Below, one piece after another: positions 1 to 10,521 of a stretch of 64,000 nt of DNA. A model generated the notes under the pieces. The model did not search any database and had not been told where the DNA came from. It saw only the letters and a program-made list of their open reading frames with translations. The stretch spans positions 44,082,164 to 44,146,163 of the forward strand of contig CM075941.1 in assembly GCA_038030265.1 (NCBI GenBank), read 5' to 3'. The stretch comes from Corythucha ciliata (Eukaryota > Arthropoda > Insecta > Hemiptera > Tingidae). A program made the translations under genes and the position numbers. The number at the start of each line of letters is the position of its first letter. Positions within the stretch are counted from its first letter, which is position 1.

Positions 1-1019
1 CAATTTGTGTACACTATATTAATTGGTCCAGCATGATCTCTCTCAGATGATCGAAAATCCGCATCGGAGGCGTATCGAGAGCGGTGCATAAAAATATGCT
101 GCAAGTCTTTCAGCGTGTGGCCTTACTTTTTAATAAGATGATATAAGTATATAAGATACGCCACAAAGTCTGCTATTATATCTCACGATTATACGACACA
201 TTAGTCCCTCGGACCAAATTAGATGTTCGGAAGCAGGATACCCGGGAATTTTAGGATTAACTTTCCCGTCTCGATTTGACTTTTTGCCTGAGAGCACTGT
301 TTCACGCTCTCTCTGAAATTGTAAATGGGTGAATGAAATAATAAACTTGAACTATGCAGTCTTAGGCTAATAAATAAAGTGACGGTAGCAAAACATAAAA
401 TAGTGGGGCGGGCACGACCCTTTATGACAAAATTATGGGTCGCGACCCAAGTGTGGATAACAGACGGCGACCCAGCCAGGAAAAGCCCGCGACTCATAGG
501 CTGAATACCACTATCAAACCCAACCACTATCAAAATACTGGAGATAACAAGTCGTTTGGCCTCATCATTCAGTCTAGTTTAGCAAAATAATTAGTACTAT
601 CATGATCATTAAAGGTTTCTACAATGTCACAGCTAACGAAAACAAAGAACCATAGACAGAATTTCGAAGTGTTGACAAATTTGCCTAAATTTGACGAGCT
701 GTATCTTGGAAACGGTAATACATTTAGAAGCCGCTTTAGGCTGGTTTTCTCAGAAATGTTCTCTACTTTGAAAAGTTACTTCGAAGCCACAACCGAGAAA
801 TGGCTAGTTTAGCGTGAAAGAGCCAAAACCCCAAAAAAGTCCCAAATTTTTGTGGTTTTTCGAGAATTCCAGGATGATCCCGATGTCTTTCGAGGTCAAC
901 AATTTGAACACGTCATACCAGGACCATCCCAGACAATATAAAATAAAAAAATCATCTACCCTAATTATTGCAACCTGACCCCCCTTTTTTGTTCTTATTT
1001 TACTGGACTAATACAATAA
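1..1019. other. No recognised gene; possible hAT debris
   Basis: No exon with splice signals or known domain is visible. The stretch around 400-490 is GC-rich against an AT-rich background and contains GGGTCGCGACCC followed by AAGTGTGGATAAC, a word pattern often seen near the ends of hAT transposons, but no terminal inverted repeat pair is found. The rest is AT-rich and unassigned. Confidence 0.3.
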
Positions 1020-2290
1020 AAACTCTAGTTTTCAGCTCAAATAGAGTAAAAAGGGCCTTTCCAGGCTAAAAATTGAGGAAAACGTCAATTCGTGGCTAAA
1101 ATTGAGAAAATTCGCGAATTCACATGCTAGAAACGCTTCTACGCAGCTAAAATTGAAAACAAAAAACAAAAAAAACGCTAATTCGCGGCTAAAATTGGGG
1201 AAAAAGTTCGCGGATAAAGTGTGTTAGAATGTCTAATTCCGCCATCTCCGCTTCTGAGGGCAACTTTGCGACTGAAATTGAGAAAAACGGCAAATTCATG
1301 GCTATAAGTAAAAAAAATCACTGATTCACGGCTAGAACTGAGAACAAGCGCTAATCCATATTTAATTTAAAAAATGGTAATGCGGTGCTAAAATGGAGAA
1401 GAACCCGCTAATTTTCAGCTAATATTGAGAAAATCAGTAATCATTCTGGCTAAAATTAAGAGAAAGGTTTATTTTCAGCCTGAATTGAAAAAAAGTGCTA
1501 ATACGCTGCCAAAAATGGAAAAATTGCCAATTTGCACTTAAAATATCGGAAAACGCCAATTCGTGGTTAAAATGAACAGAATTCGCTAACGTTCGGGTTA
1601 GAAACGCTACTACGCTGCTAAAATTACGAAAAAGCGTTAATTCGCGGCTGAAATATAGGGGAATCACTAATTCACGGCTAAAATTTAGAAAATTCGCGGC
1701 TTCCTCGGTCATCTTTGAGGCTAAAATTGAGAAAAAGCGCCAATTTCCCCGCAAATTCGCGGCTAAAAATGAGAAAAAATATCTAATTCGTAGCGTTATG
1801 GTTATGGTGAACATAAAAATGCTAATTTGTCGTAATTATTAGGAAAAACCGCTATTTTGCGGCTAATATTGAGTAAAACGCTAATTTTCAGCTTAAACTG
1901 AGTAAAGTGCTAATTCCCTGGTCCCTGCTAGACAAAATCGTTAATTTTCAGCTAAAATTGTGGAAAACGCCAAATCGAGAAAAAGTTAAGAAACATCGTT
2001 GATTCACAGAATAAAAAAGCTACTTTGCTACTAAAGTTGAGAAAAAGCGCGTGTTTATGTCTATAAGATGGAGGGGGGGATTACCCCACTAAATTGCGGT
2101 GAAAAGCGATAGTTTGCAGGAAAAGTTGACAAAAAGCACTCATTCGCGGCTAAAATGGAGAAATTCGCGGCTTAAACTTGGCATAAGCGCTGTTTGGCGG
2201 ATAGGTTGTGGAAATAGCGGTGATTTGCCTAAAATAAGGAAAAGACCTTGGCTAAAATTAGGAAAAGGCCTTAGAGGTAACCAATAGAGG
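1020..2290 (+). repeat. Degenerate ~29-30 bp minisatellite, family A (forward)
   Basis: Runs of units resembling GCTAATTCGCGGCTAAAA followed by TTGAGAAAAAC repeat about every 29-30 bp with heavy divergence and small indels. The same family occurs in both orientations at seven other places in the window. Short ORFs inside it, such as 1,434-1,814 on the minus strand, read repetitive phenylalanine-rich peptides and are not genes. Confidence 0.85.
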
Positions 2291-3071
2291 TTTATATTAT
2301 GTATAATTGAAAGATGTAATATTTCCGCCCCGGGCCCCGACACGTGTAGGTCCCCCAGTGGCTGGCTGTCGTCGCTGTCAAATGGAGTGCATTTCATCAC
2401 TACGAATTTCAGTAAGTTAGCGATTATTTGGCAGAAATTGCTGAATAAAAGTAGATAGTCACACTGAGTAGTAATTTTTGTCGAATAATCGCAAATCAAC
2501 TGATCACGTCGAACTTCGTAGTTGTGAAATGCACTTTACTCGACAGCCTGCTGCCGGAGCGACATTTTTTGATACTCTGGTAGGCGTTCACAGTTGGTTA
2601 CATTCAATGGGCCACTTCAGGTGAGGTTTTCATGACGCTGAGCATGCTGAAATTCACAAGGATTGTTTGAATTTTGCAGGTAAAAGCAATCGTTTTTGAA
2701 TAGGAAAATCACTCTTTTTTTCTAAAAAGAAATTGTAATTTCTGCGGAAAAATCGCCAATTAATGAAACAAACGCTCATGAGTAATTTTGAAAGGGACAC
2801 GTTGAACAAGTTTTTCTGATCCATGGGAAGTCGATAGGCGCAAATTTAGTAAGGAAAAGTGGGGGATGACTTTTGTTGAAAAATTGAAAATCTCCGTTTC
2901 GCACAACTTGGAAGTGTTGCCGAGGACACAGAAAAATAGTTATTTTTGGCGAAAATAACTAGGCCTGACAGAAAAGAGTGTGCTCTTCCCGAATCCTAGC
3001 GTCAAAAGTTGCAGAAAGTCAGCTGGGAAGCGAGTTACTCGCATTTAGTCAAGGAAAATGATCTACCCTAA
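2291..3071. other. No recognised feature
   Basis: Contains a small GC-rich patch near 2,320-2,370 and otherwise AT-rich sequence. I see no exon, repeat unit or transposon end that I can support. Confidence 0.3.
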
Positions 3072-3509
3072 TAGTATGGGAGCCCAAGAGGGGATTTCGG
3101 GATTTACTCAAGCGCGTCAGATTAACATACAGCGGATACCTTGTACCTAGTTGAGTACCTCCACCAAACATAAGCCCTATATGTGGCCACCCCTCAAGGA
3201 TAAAGCGTCAGATTAGTAAAAAAAAAATGATCATCAGACATTGTCGAGCGCGTCAGATTGAATGTGGGAATTAACTACATGCTAAAAAGTCTATATTTCA
3301 CAAATCTGACAATTTAAGAGTGACGCAAAGACGGAGGAGGCCTACAAACTTGTAAAAAAAACGTCATCTTGACATTCTCGAGCGTAGCTAATTTTTTATT
3401 TATTTTGAAGGGAATAATTCAAGGATAACGAAAGATATATAATCTGACGATTTCCATAAGCCGAAATAGAAAAAATTCGTCGATAAAGTTTAGTCATTAT
3501 TCAACTGGT

Positions 3510-3613
3510 GGGGCCAATTCAGTGAAACATAGCGCCCAACCGTCTTGTGTGAAACATATGTTCCAATTCGGGAGGACGGGTGGATAGCGTCGGCGTTAAA
3601 TTTTACTGAATAG
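3510..3613. mobile_element. Fold-back MITE, GGGGCCTATTC family
   Basis: Inverted ends GGGGCCAATTCAGTGAAAC and TTTTACTGAATAGG flank a core with ACATATGTTCCAATTCGG. The same core and ends recur at 30,032-30,172. No coding capacity. Confidence 0.65.
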
Positions 3614-3652
3614 GTTGCCATATGTGTTGAATAATTAAGTTTTTAAAAATTG

Positions 3653-4089
3653 CGCTTTTCCAAGGTGACTAAACTTTACTATAGGTCCGTTCCATTGTTT
3701 TGCTTGTGCTACACTAGTGTAGAAAACCATGTGATTTCATTGACTTATTCTGAAAAATTGAATGAAAACAGATGATTTTCTTCAAAAGTGTAGCACTCGC
3801 GAAACAATGGAACGGACCTTATATGTGCCGCAGATTTCCCCCTGTCAATCGGACGGGAGGGGTGGAGACTGACGTCACCAGCAGTCCTTTGCTCCCGATT
3901 GCTCACCCTAGAGCAGCAGAGCAAGTTAATTTTGAAATCGAAGTTTATGATTTCTCAAAAATCACAAAGCGCGGGTAAAGTTGCGGGTCACGCGCAAAGG
4001 CGGTTGGGACTGCTCGTGACGTAGGTGAAAGACAGTGATGGCCGAAGATCTTTGGCACCTATAGAAAGTTTAGTCACCTTGCGCTTTTC
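3653..4089. mobile_element. hAT-like MITE with 8-bp target duplication
   Basis: The element (3,661-4,081) begins CAAGGTGACTAAACTT and ends with its inverse, AAGTTTAGTCACCTTG. It is flanked by CGCTTTTC at 3,653-3,660 and 4,082-4,089, an 8-bp duplication as expected for hAT. A second copy is at 39,991-40,680. It is split by another fold-back at 3,684-3,818. Confidence 0.75.
3684..3818. mobile_element. Small fold-back nested in the hAT-like MITE
   Basis: Arms GGTCCGTTCCATTGTTTTGC and GCGAAACAATGGAACGGACC pair almost perfectly, with a spacer containing GTGCTACAC/GTGTAGCAC. It sits just inside the left end of the hAT-like MITE. Flanking TATA on both sides may be the target duplication. Confidence 0.65.
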
Positions 4090-4348
4090 TTTCTCATATC
4101 AGTTGAATAATGTTATCATTATTCAACTATTGTAGAGAAAGGTCCTTTACATCACAGTTTCAGTTAACCTCAACTTACTCTTTCGAAAATGGTCCAGAAA
4201 AATAGGACTTAGGCACCAAATACAGCGAGAATTTTTTTAAAAAGTGTCTGATTAGGCGAATCCCTTTAGATAATCGTCAGATTACTAGAGAGCACGTTTA
4301 GGACGTCAGTATGAAGCATATATATCTTAATCTGACGCGCTCGAGTAT

Positions 4349-4464
4349 TGTTGGAAGCTGTAATTTTATAACCACATGACTTTTTATATTTTGTTGTTTC
4401 TGGTCTTTAATTCGATCTAATAAAAAAAGTGTTTTTCCTGATCTTGTCCTTCATAAATTCATCA
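4349..4464 (+). repeat. 5' LTR of Copia element
   Basis: A 116-bp LTR starting TGTTGGAAGC and ending ATTCATCA. I see no difference from the 3' LTR at 8,490-8,605. The 5 bp AGTAT before it (4,344-4,348) recurs after the 3' LTR (8,606-8,610). It is very short for a Copia LTR. Confidence 0.95.
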
Positions 4465-4480
4465 GGTTATGGTCCCTATT
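4465..4480 (+). promoter_or_regulatory. Primer-binding site resembling initiator tRNA-Met anticodon arm
   Basis: The sequence directly after the LTR, GGTTATGGTCCC, closely matches the complement of the anticodon arm of initiator tRNA-Met (GGTTATGGGCCC). Drosophila copia is known to prime from a cleaved half of this tRNA at that position. Use of a half-tRNA here is inference from the match. Confidence 0.6.
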
Positions 4481-4550
4481 TCATCGCTTCTTTTGATTTG
4501 AAAACCAAATTAGTCGGTCCGTCTATTCTCACCAATCAAAATTTTTTGAA

Positions 4551-5618
4551 ATGACTTCCGTCTTGTCACGCGTGGAATCGTTGTCGAAGGACAATTACGA
4601 CACGTGGAAAATGCAAATGGAGGCTCTCCTGATTAAGAACGATGCCTGGGATTTCGTGAATGGCAATAATCAGAAGCCGGTCTCTACAGCTACAAACGGA
4701 GCTGAAGTCACTGAATGGCTGAGAAATGACCGGAAGGCAAGATCAGACATAATTTTGAGTATTAGTCCCTCGGAATTGAAACAAATCAAGAATTGTGAAA
4801 CTTCCAGAGAAGTATGGGTAAAATTGGAAAACATCTATCAGTCGAAAGGACCTGCTCGAAAGGCTACCTTACTCAAACAATTGACCCTTCACCGTATGGA
4901 AGAAGGTGGTGATATACACCAACATTTGAACATCTTCTTCGACGCAGTTGACAAGCTGAAAGACATGGAAGTCGAAATAAATCGAGACCTGCTAGCTATC
5001 ATGCTGCTCTACAGTCTACCATCTAGCTTTGAGAACTTTCGTTGTGCCATAGAATCGCGAGACGATCCTGAATTTTTGAAAATTAAAATCATGGAAGAAT
5101 ATGACGCGCGAAAGAATAGTGCATTGAATATACCGGAAAATGCAATGTATTCGTCGAAAAAGAAATGGGTAAAATCGAGTAATACCACCGGGAAACCTGT
5201 CGGAAACACGGAACAAAGTGGAAAATTCAAGTTTCGTTGTCATCGGTGTGGAAAATACGGTCATAAAGCCGTCGACTGTCATACACATCAAGATAAAACA
5301 AGGAATGATGCAAGAAATGCTGAAGACATTAGTTTTTACTGCTGGAATAGCATTTCTGAAAGTCGTTCTGTCGACAATTCGTCATGGTGTCTCGACAGTG
5401 GTGCTACTTCCCACTTGTGTAGCAAATCTGAAGATTTCCACCGCATAGAAAATGTGAACAACGCACATTTAAATCTTGCAGACAACAGCACTACGAAAAT
5501 TAAGTCAATTGACTTAATTTCGCTTCTTTTAAAGCAGACGTGTTCGGAAACGTCAAAAACGTCACTCTCGATAGGACACTCTACGTTCCTAGTCTTCGAA
5601 CTAACTTATTGTCAGTAA
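4551..5618 (+). CDS. Copia gag plus start of protease
   Basis: An ORF of 355 codons in the LTR element. The N-terminal part has the Copia gag (UBN2-type) pattern, with LSKDNYDTWKMQMEALL near residue 11. A CCHC zinc knuckle (CHRCGKYGHKAVDC) lies near residues 229-242 and an aspartic protease active site, DSGATSH, near residue 281. The ORF then ends in non-homologous sequence. The remaining protease and pol continue in the -1 frame from an overlapping ORF. A TTTAAAG heptamer at 5,528-5,534 sits in the overlap. The frame change could be programmed or a simple indel. Confidence 0.9.
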   Translation: MTSVLSRVESLSKDNYDTWKMQMEALLIKNDAWDFVNGNNQKPVSTATNGAEVTEWLRNDRKARSDIILSISPSELKQIKNCETSREVWVKLENIYQSKGPARKATLLKQLTLHRMEEGGDIHQHLNIFFDAVDKLKDMEVEINRDLLAIMLLYSLPSSFENFRCAIESRDDPEFLKIKIMEEYDARKNSALNIPENAMYSSKKKWVKSSNTTGKPVGNTEQSGKFKFRCHRCGKYGHKAVDCHTHQDKTRNDARNAEDISFYCWNSISESRSVDNSSWCLDSGATSHLCSKSEDFHRIENVNNAHLNLADNSTTKIKSIDLISLLLKQTCSETSKTSLSIGHSTFLVFELTYCQ

Positions 5619-8470
5619 GTAAAATGGCTGACAAAGGGTATGAAATACTTTTTCGAAAATCGGACGTTTTAGTTTTTGGACCCGATAAAGACGTCAAGCT
5701 TGTAGGCGATCGAATTGGTGATTTATACTTCGCCCGAACCTCTAAGGGTTCAGCCTGCAAAGTCTCGATGGAAGAAAATCGGAATTCCAAACTAGATTTA
5801 TGGCACCGTCGACTTGGTCATGTTAATTTTCAAGATTTAATAACCGCCGTGAAACAAGACACAATACAAGGAGTAGAAAACGTTGACTTGAGAAATAAAT
5901 CGGTCAACTGTGACACGTGCTGCAAGGGTAAAATGACTCGTACTCCCTTCCCGAAATCTTCGAACAGAAAATCAGATCTGCTTGATATCGTACACACTGA
6001 CGTTTGCGGGTCATTTCGTACGGAATCAAACGGAAAAGCAAAATATTTCGTTGAATTTATCGATGACAGGTCACGTTGGTGTGAGGTGAGATTTTTGAAG
6101 TCTAAAAATGAAGTCCTAGAAAAAACTGAAGAAGTCATAAATCTCATGGAAAACAAGCATGGTATCACTGTCAAGTGCATTCAATCAGACAATGGCACTG
6201 AGTATGTCAATAAGTCATTTGACAAATTGCTTAAAAAGCGTGGCATCTCAAGGAGGCTGACCGTTCCGTATAATCCTGAACAAAATGGTATCTCAGAAAG
6301 AAAAAACCGAACTCTTTTGGACATGGCGCGTTGTCTCCTTATCGAATCAGGACTCCCATCATCTTTTTGGGCAGAAGCTGTCTACACAGCGAACTATTTG
6401 AGGAACAGGTGCCCAACAAAGAGTCTGAATGGGAAAACACCTTATAAAAACTGGAATGGGAGGAAACCAAACGTAAGCCACCTGAGAATATTTGGTTCTA
6501 AAGTATTTTGTTTGAACAGATCACTGAACAAAGGGAAATTATCATCTCGAAGTCGAGAAGGAATCCTTGTTGGATTCTCTGAGGAGTCAAAAGGGTACAG
6601 AGTTTGGATCCCTGAAGAAAGAAAAGTGGAAATCAGCCGTGATGTCAGTTTTATTGAGTCAATAGACACTAAGAAGGAACGTCAAGATTCTATTGATCGA
6701 TTGCTGGACGTCAAACAATTCGAAAATAATGAACAACCAGTTATTGAAGTCATAACGCAAAGCCACGGTAGAAAAGGACTTATCCCCTTGGAAGAATCTA
6801 AACCCCCTCAAGACGACCTTGTTTCCGTACAAGACGAGTCTGAAGTAGAGGTCGAAAAAAACGAAGAAGGAAATGCTGACGATGAAGAAAGAAGCCAGCC
6901 AAATATTCTTCGAAGAATACGCCGAACCATAAAAATACCAGAAAAACTGCGCGACTACGTTCTATTAACTTATAAACAAGCTATCAACTCGAGTGATCAT
7001 TTGGAATGGGAGAAAGCAATTGAAGAAGAAAAGGAGGCTCTTAAAAAATACAGAACATGGACTCTCGTAGATAGAAATGAAGCGAGAGGAAAATCACTGC
7101 TCTCCAGTCGTTGGGTTTTCAAGATAAAAGACGACGGAAGGTACAGAGCGAGACTTGTGGTGCAAGGTTGTGAGCAACAGCCTAATGTTGATTACAACGA
7201 AGTATTTAGCCCTGTTGTTGGAAACGATGCTCTACGTTTGATGCTCGCTTATGCAGTGAAAAAGAAGTATCATATAATGAAATTTGACGTCAAAACCGCC
7301 TTTCTACATGGACAAATCGAGGAGGAATTGTACATGGAACTTCCTGAAGGATATGACGATAAATCCAAAATATGCAAGTTGCAGAAATCTTTGTACGGCC
7401 TGAAACAAGCCCCCTCGTGCTGGAATAAACGTTTCACAGAATTTCTTCGTTCAGAAGGATTTAAAGAACTGAAAACTGAACAGTGTGTCTTCAAAAACGA
7501 CGAAGAAAACATGTTCATGGCTATTCATTTGGATGACGGAATGCTTGAAGGGGAAAATCTACCCAGAATGAGAAAAATAATAAACAGATTGAAATCAGAA
7601 TTTGAAATGACGATCACAGAAAATCCTATTTCATATCTCGGAATCGACTTTGTACGAACAGGTGACACACTTAAGCTTCATCAAAAAAATTACTCGATGA
7701 GTTTGATGGAAAAATACAGAATGTCGGACTGTAAAACTGTTACCACTCCATTGCTACCGGAAAGTTCGAAGATCGAGGAAAATGAGGAAAGTGACATTGA
7801 CACTGTTAAATTTCCATATAGAGAAGCCGTTGGAAGTTTACTTTACCTCTCAACGAAGACAAGGCCTGACCTCAGTTTCGCTGTCAATATGTGTGGAAGG
7901 AATTTTGAAAATCCTCAGAAGTCAGACGTTCAAAATCTGAAACGAATAATGAGGTATCTCCAAGGAACATGTTCAACCGGTATTACCTACTCGGCAAACA
8001 CGCTTGATGACAAACTTGTGGCGTTTTGTGACGCCGACTTTGCTGGAGATAAGGAAACAAGAAAGAGCACAACCGGATTTGTCATTTATTACTGTGGAGG
8101 ACCTGTTAGCTGGGTGTCCAAGAAACAATCGATCGTCGCGACTAGCTCAACCGAAAGCGAGTACATCAGTGCAGCAGAATGTGCCAGAACACTGATTTAC
8201 TTGAAAAATTTTCTTGAAGAGCTGACAGGAACTTCGATCTCGACCGAAATTAACATCGACAACCAAAGCGCCATCAACTTGATCAAGAATGGTGTAATGA
8301 ATAGGGGATCAAAACACATTGATGTACGTTACCACTACATCAAAGAAAAAGTGGACGAAAAACTGATTGTGGTCAAATACTGTCCAACCAGCAGTCAAAT
8401 CGCTGACATATTGACAAAGGCTCTACACTCTACAAAGTTCGGAAAATTCAAAAAATATCTCGTTTCTTAA
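5540..8470 (+). CDS. Copia pol: protease end, integrase, reverse transcriptase, RNase H
   Basis: A 976-codon ORF, -1 relative to the gag ORF; 5,540 is the first ATG but the frame is open from about 5,514. It starts with the end of the protease domain (LYVPSLRTNLLSVSK). The integrase has an HHCC region (WHRRLGHVNF near residue 88, then CDTCCKGK), catalytic Asp in HTDVCG, Asp in QSDNGTEY and Glu in SERKNRT. Reverse transcriptase includes KFDVKTAFLHG and SLYGLKQAP, with the active-site box reading HLDD instead of the usual YVDD. RNase H has CDADFAGD, TSSTESEY and a closing HIDVRYHYI. There is no internal stop, which agrees with the identical LTRs in marking a recent insertion. Stop is 20 bp before the 3' LTR. 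Confidence 0.95.
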   Translation: MFGNVKNVTLDRTLYVPSLRTNLLSVSKMADKGYEILFRKSDVLVFGPDKDVKLVGDRIGDLYFARTSKGSACKVSMEENRNSKLDLWHRRLGHVNFQDLITAVKQDTIQGVENVDLRNKSVNCDTCCKGKMTRTPFPKSSNRKSDLLDIVHTDVCGSFRTESNGKAKYFVEFIDDRSRWCEVRFLKSKNEVLEKTEEVINLMENKHGITVKCIQSDNGTEYVNKSFDKLLKKRGISRRLTVPYNPEQNGISERKNRTLLDMARCLLIESGLPSSFWAEAVYTANYLRNRCPTKSLNGKTPYKNWNGRKPNVSHLRIFGSKVFCLNRSLNKGKLSSRSREGILVGFSEESKGYRVWIPEERKVEISRDVSFIESIDTKKERQDSIDRLLDVKQFENNEQPVIEVITQSHGRKGLIPLEESKPPQDDLVSVQDESEVEVEKNEEGNADDEERSQPNILRRIRRTIKIPEKLRDYVLLTYKQAINSSDHLEWEKAIEEEKEALKKYRTWTLVDRNEARGKSLLSSRWVFKIKDDGRYRARLVVQGCEQQPNVDYNEVFSPVVGNDALRLMLAYAVKKKYHIMKFDVKTAFLHGQIEEELYMELPEGYDDKSKICKLQKSLYGLKQAPSCWNKRFTEFLRSEGFKELKTEQCVFKNDEENMFMAIHLDDGMLEGENLPRMRKIINRLKSEFEMTITENPISYLGIDFVRTGDTLKLHQKNYSMSLMEKYRMSDCKTVTTPLLPESSKIEENEESDIDTVKFPYREAVGSLLYLSTKTRPDLSFAVNMCGRNFENPQKSDVQNLKRIMRYLQGTCSTGITYSANTLDDKLVAFCDADFAGDKETRKSTTGFVIYYCGGPVSWVSKKQSIVATSSTESEYISAAECARTLIYLKNFLEELTGTSISTEINIDNQSAINLIKNGVMNRGSKHIDVRYHYIKEKVDEKLIVVKYCPTSSQIADILTKALHSTKFGKFKKYLVS

Positions 8471-8480
8471 TTCTAAAATT

Positions 8481-8489
8481 AAGGGAGGG
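8481..8489 (+). promoter_or_regulatory. Polypurine tract of Copia element
   Basis: AAGGGAGGG lies immediately before the TG of the 3' LTR, the expected place for plus-strand priming. Confidence 0.8.
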
Positions 8490-8605
8490 TGTTGGAAGCT
8501 GTAATTTTATAACCACATGACTTTTTATATTTTGTTGTTTCTGGTCTTTAATTCGATCTAATAAAAAAAGTGTTTTTCCTGATCTTGTCCTTCATAAATT
8601 CATCA
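8490..8605 (+). repeat. 3' LTR of Copia element
   Basis: 116 bp, reading the same as the 5' LTR from TGTTGGAAGC to ATTCATCA, followed by the target duplication AGTAT. Confidence 0.95.
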
Positions 8606-9149
8606 AGTATTTCAAAATGACGATTTTTTTTGCACATTCTGATAAGGCGCACGAGTTTGCGTCACCTCCAAATCGTCAGATTATTGAATGAAAGCTTATT
8701 TTAGGTTCACTTAACATTCCCTTAGAAAATCTGACGCGCTCGATTAATTTTTTTTTCATTTTCAACCCTTACGTACGACCAACCCTACCATGCAAATTGT
8801 CAGATTAACACGCATACTTCATTAAAAATACGTAGACAATTGATGCTGTAAATATCTGACGCGCTCGAGAATGTCCATACAACAGTTTTTTTTTTTCATT
8901 TTTTCAAAGTCTATAGCCCGCTCCCCCCACCGATGAAAAGGTATGCATCCTATAACAATTTTATCTTTTTATCATCTAAGCTTTGCAACCCAATAGGTCT
9001 CTACGACGCTCGAGTAAATCCCCATTTAGCATCGTGGGCTCCCCTACTATAAAAAGATGTTTAAAAAATCATATCTCGAAGGGTTTTGATTTTCGGACCA
9101 TGGATTATGGGGTGATTTCGATCGCAAATGAGGTTTACTTTAGCCCAAT

Positions 9150-9492
9150 TTTTTTTTTTACACTAATACGCATCCACATGTATAAACAAATTCCACGGCC
9201 TATTTGGACGTATGGAATACAGCTTTGGGGCTGTACTAAGAAATCAAATGCTAAAATGATTCAAACCTATCAAAACAAGGTGCTGCGCTGCGCAGCATTG
9301 TGAACGCGCCATGGTACAAGCGGAACGATGACATTCATTCAAAATGGGAACTGTTGGCGAAACCATTGCCAAAGTCGCTCGCCTCCTCAAACATGAAAAC
9401 CCAGAGATGTCGAATGTCCTGCAAAATAAGAACGAACTCTGGAGACTTAAGAGAAATAAACCATCGGACCTTGTAGCGATGTGTTGACGTTT
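9150..9492 (+). pseudogene. Jockey-like non-LTR retrotransposon, 3' end remnant
   Basis: The C-terminal region of a Jockey-type reverse transcriptase ORF is recognisable in three frames. First comes PIWTYGIQLWGC with QNKVLRC; after a shift, NAPWYKRNDDIHSKWE; after another shift, ARLLKHENPEMS to a stop at about 9,487. These are the usual end-of-ORF2 words in the Jockey clade. At least two frameshifts make it dead. It is 5'-truncated, as is normal for this class. Confidence 0.75.
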
Positions 9493-9537
9493 GTAGTGCG
9501 TGTGAACCTGGTGCACTAAATTAAGGGAGAGTCTAAT

Positions 9538-9740
9538 TTACGGAATGAACAAAAGCTTACGGAACGGGTATGTAAAAAAAGCCGCAGAGCCCCCAAAATG
9601 CTCCTGTACAATATGCTAGTAACCCTTCACAAGTAACTAGAAGAAATAACCGAGTAACTGAAAAGTACTAGTACTTCTGCCCGGAAGGGTCCTTACGGAA
9701 TGAACAAAAGCTTACGGAACGGGTGTACAAAAAAAATGCA
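9538..9740 (+). repeat. Direct repeat, ~155 bp apart
   Basis: GGAATGAACAAAAGCTTACG and the following ACGGGTRT(G/A)YAAAAAAA segment occur at about 9,541 and again at about 9,695. The sequence between is unassigned. Probably a partial tandem duplication. Confidence 0.6.
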
Positions 9741-9917
9741 GAGCTCAAGAAATGCCTACATACATCAAATCGTTTTTGTTCACGTCCTATAGGAAGAAAA
9801 AAAAGTTCGCTGTCCCTCAGTAAAAATGTATTTTATTATTATAGTCCTGTCAAATTATCCGAAAAAATCGGCTTACCTTGCAACAGGTCCAGTATAATTT
9901 TTTATTTTGCATATATG

Positions 9918-10521
9918 TATAGGGTGTACATAAAGCGACTGGACATAGAAAACCCAGTGACGAGGCACCTCATTTCTGATCGAAGTGCTTATTTGTACTT
10001 CTCCGAAATTTCGCTTCGTTTCCAAGATATCCGCTTTTTTTTTTTTTCAGAATCAGCTTGTTGCACACGCAAAAATTGTTGCAATGGCAAAAATGATGAG
10101 CCCATTGGAAAGAGCACAAAGTTTTCTATTTGAAGACCATCATTTGGAGATCAGAAGATTCAGACCACAACTAATACGCTTTGAATCAGCTTATTAGCGA
10201 GGAAGCTTAATTTTCTGACTATCACCAATGCTTCCGGAATTATGTTTTCTGATTAATATAAGCTGATTCAAAACGTAGTAGATGTCGTTTGATCTGGATA
10301 AAAATAGGTACTTTAAATAGACAATTTTGTGCTCTCTCCAATGGGCTCATCATTTCTGTCATTTCAACCATTATAGGCGTGTGCAACAAGCTGTTTCTGA
10401 AAAAATAAGAAAATGGCGGATATCTCGGAAACAAAGCGGAATTTCGGACAAGTGCAAATGGTCATTTGGATCAGAAATGAGGTGCCCCGTCACTGTCCAA
10501 TCGCTTTTTACACCCTGTATA
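9918..10521. mobile_element. Mariner-type fold-back element (~600 bp)
   Basis: Ends read TATAGGGTGTACATAAAGCG and the inverse CGCTTTTTACACCCTGTATA, with TA at the outer edges. The arms remain complementary, with divergence, for more than 250 bp on each side. TA flanks and the (C)AGGGTGT end are typical of Tc1/mariner MITEs. ORFs in the arms are mirror images and not coding. Confidence 0.75.

Larger units (their letters stand above)
3072..9049. mobile_element. TIR element with TA flanks, interrupted by later insertions
   Basis: The left end (3,073 onward, AGTATGGGAGCCCAAG) and right end (to 9,048, GTGGGCTCCCCTACT) are inverted copies over about 40 bp, both flanked by TA. Inside lie many copies of the word AATCTGACGCGCTCGAG in both orientations (near 3,111, 3,246, 4,330, 8,729 and 8,855). 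Without the nested fold-backs and the Copia insertion, the element would be about 1.2 kb. No transposase is visible, so it is a non-autonomous element. A TA target suggests Tc1/mariner-like mobilisation but is not proof. Confidence 0.55.

Noticed and set aside
1434..1814. 126-codon minus-strand ORF and similar Phe/Asn-rich ORFs (17,434, 19,336, 58,041)
   Set aside because: They translate reverse-complement family A satellite units and share no conserved protein.
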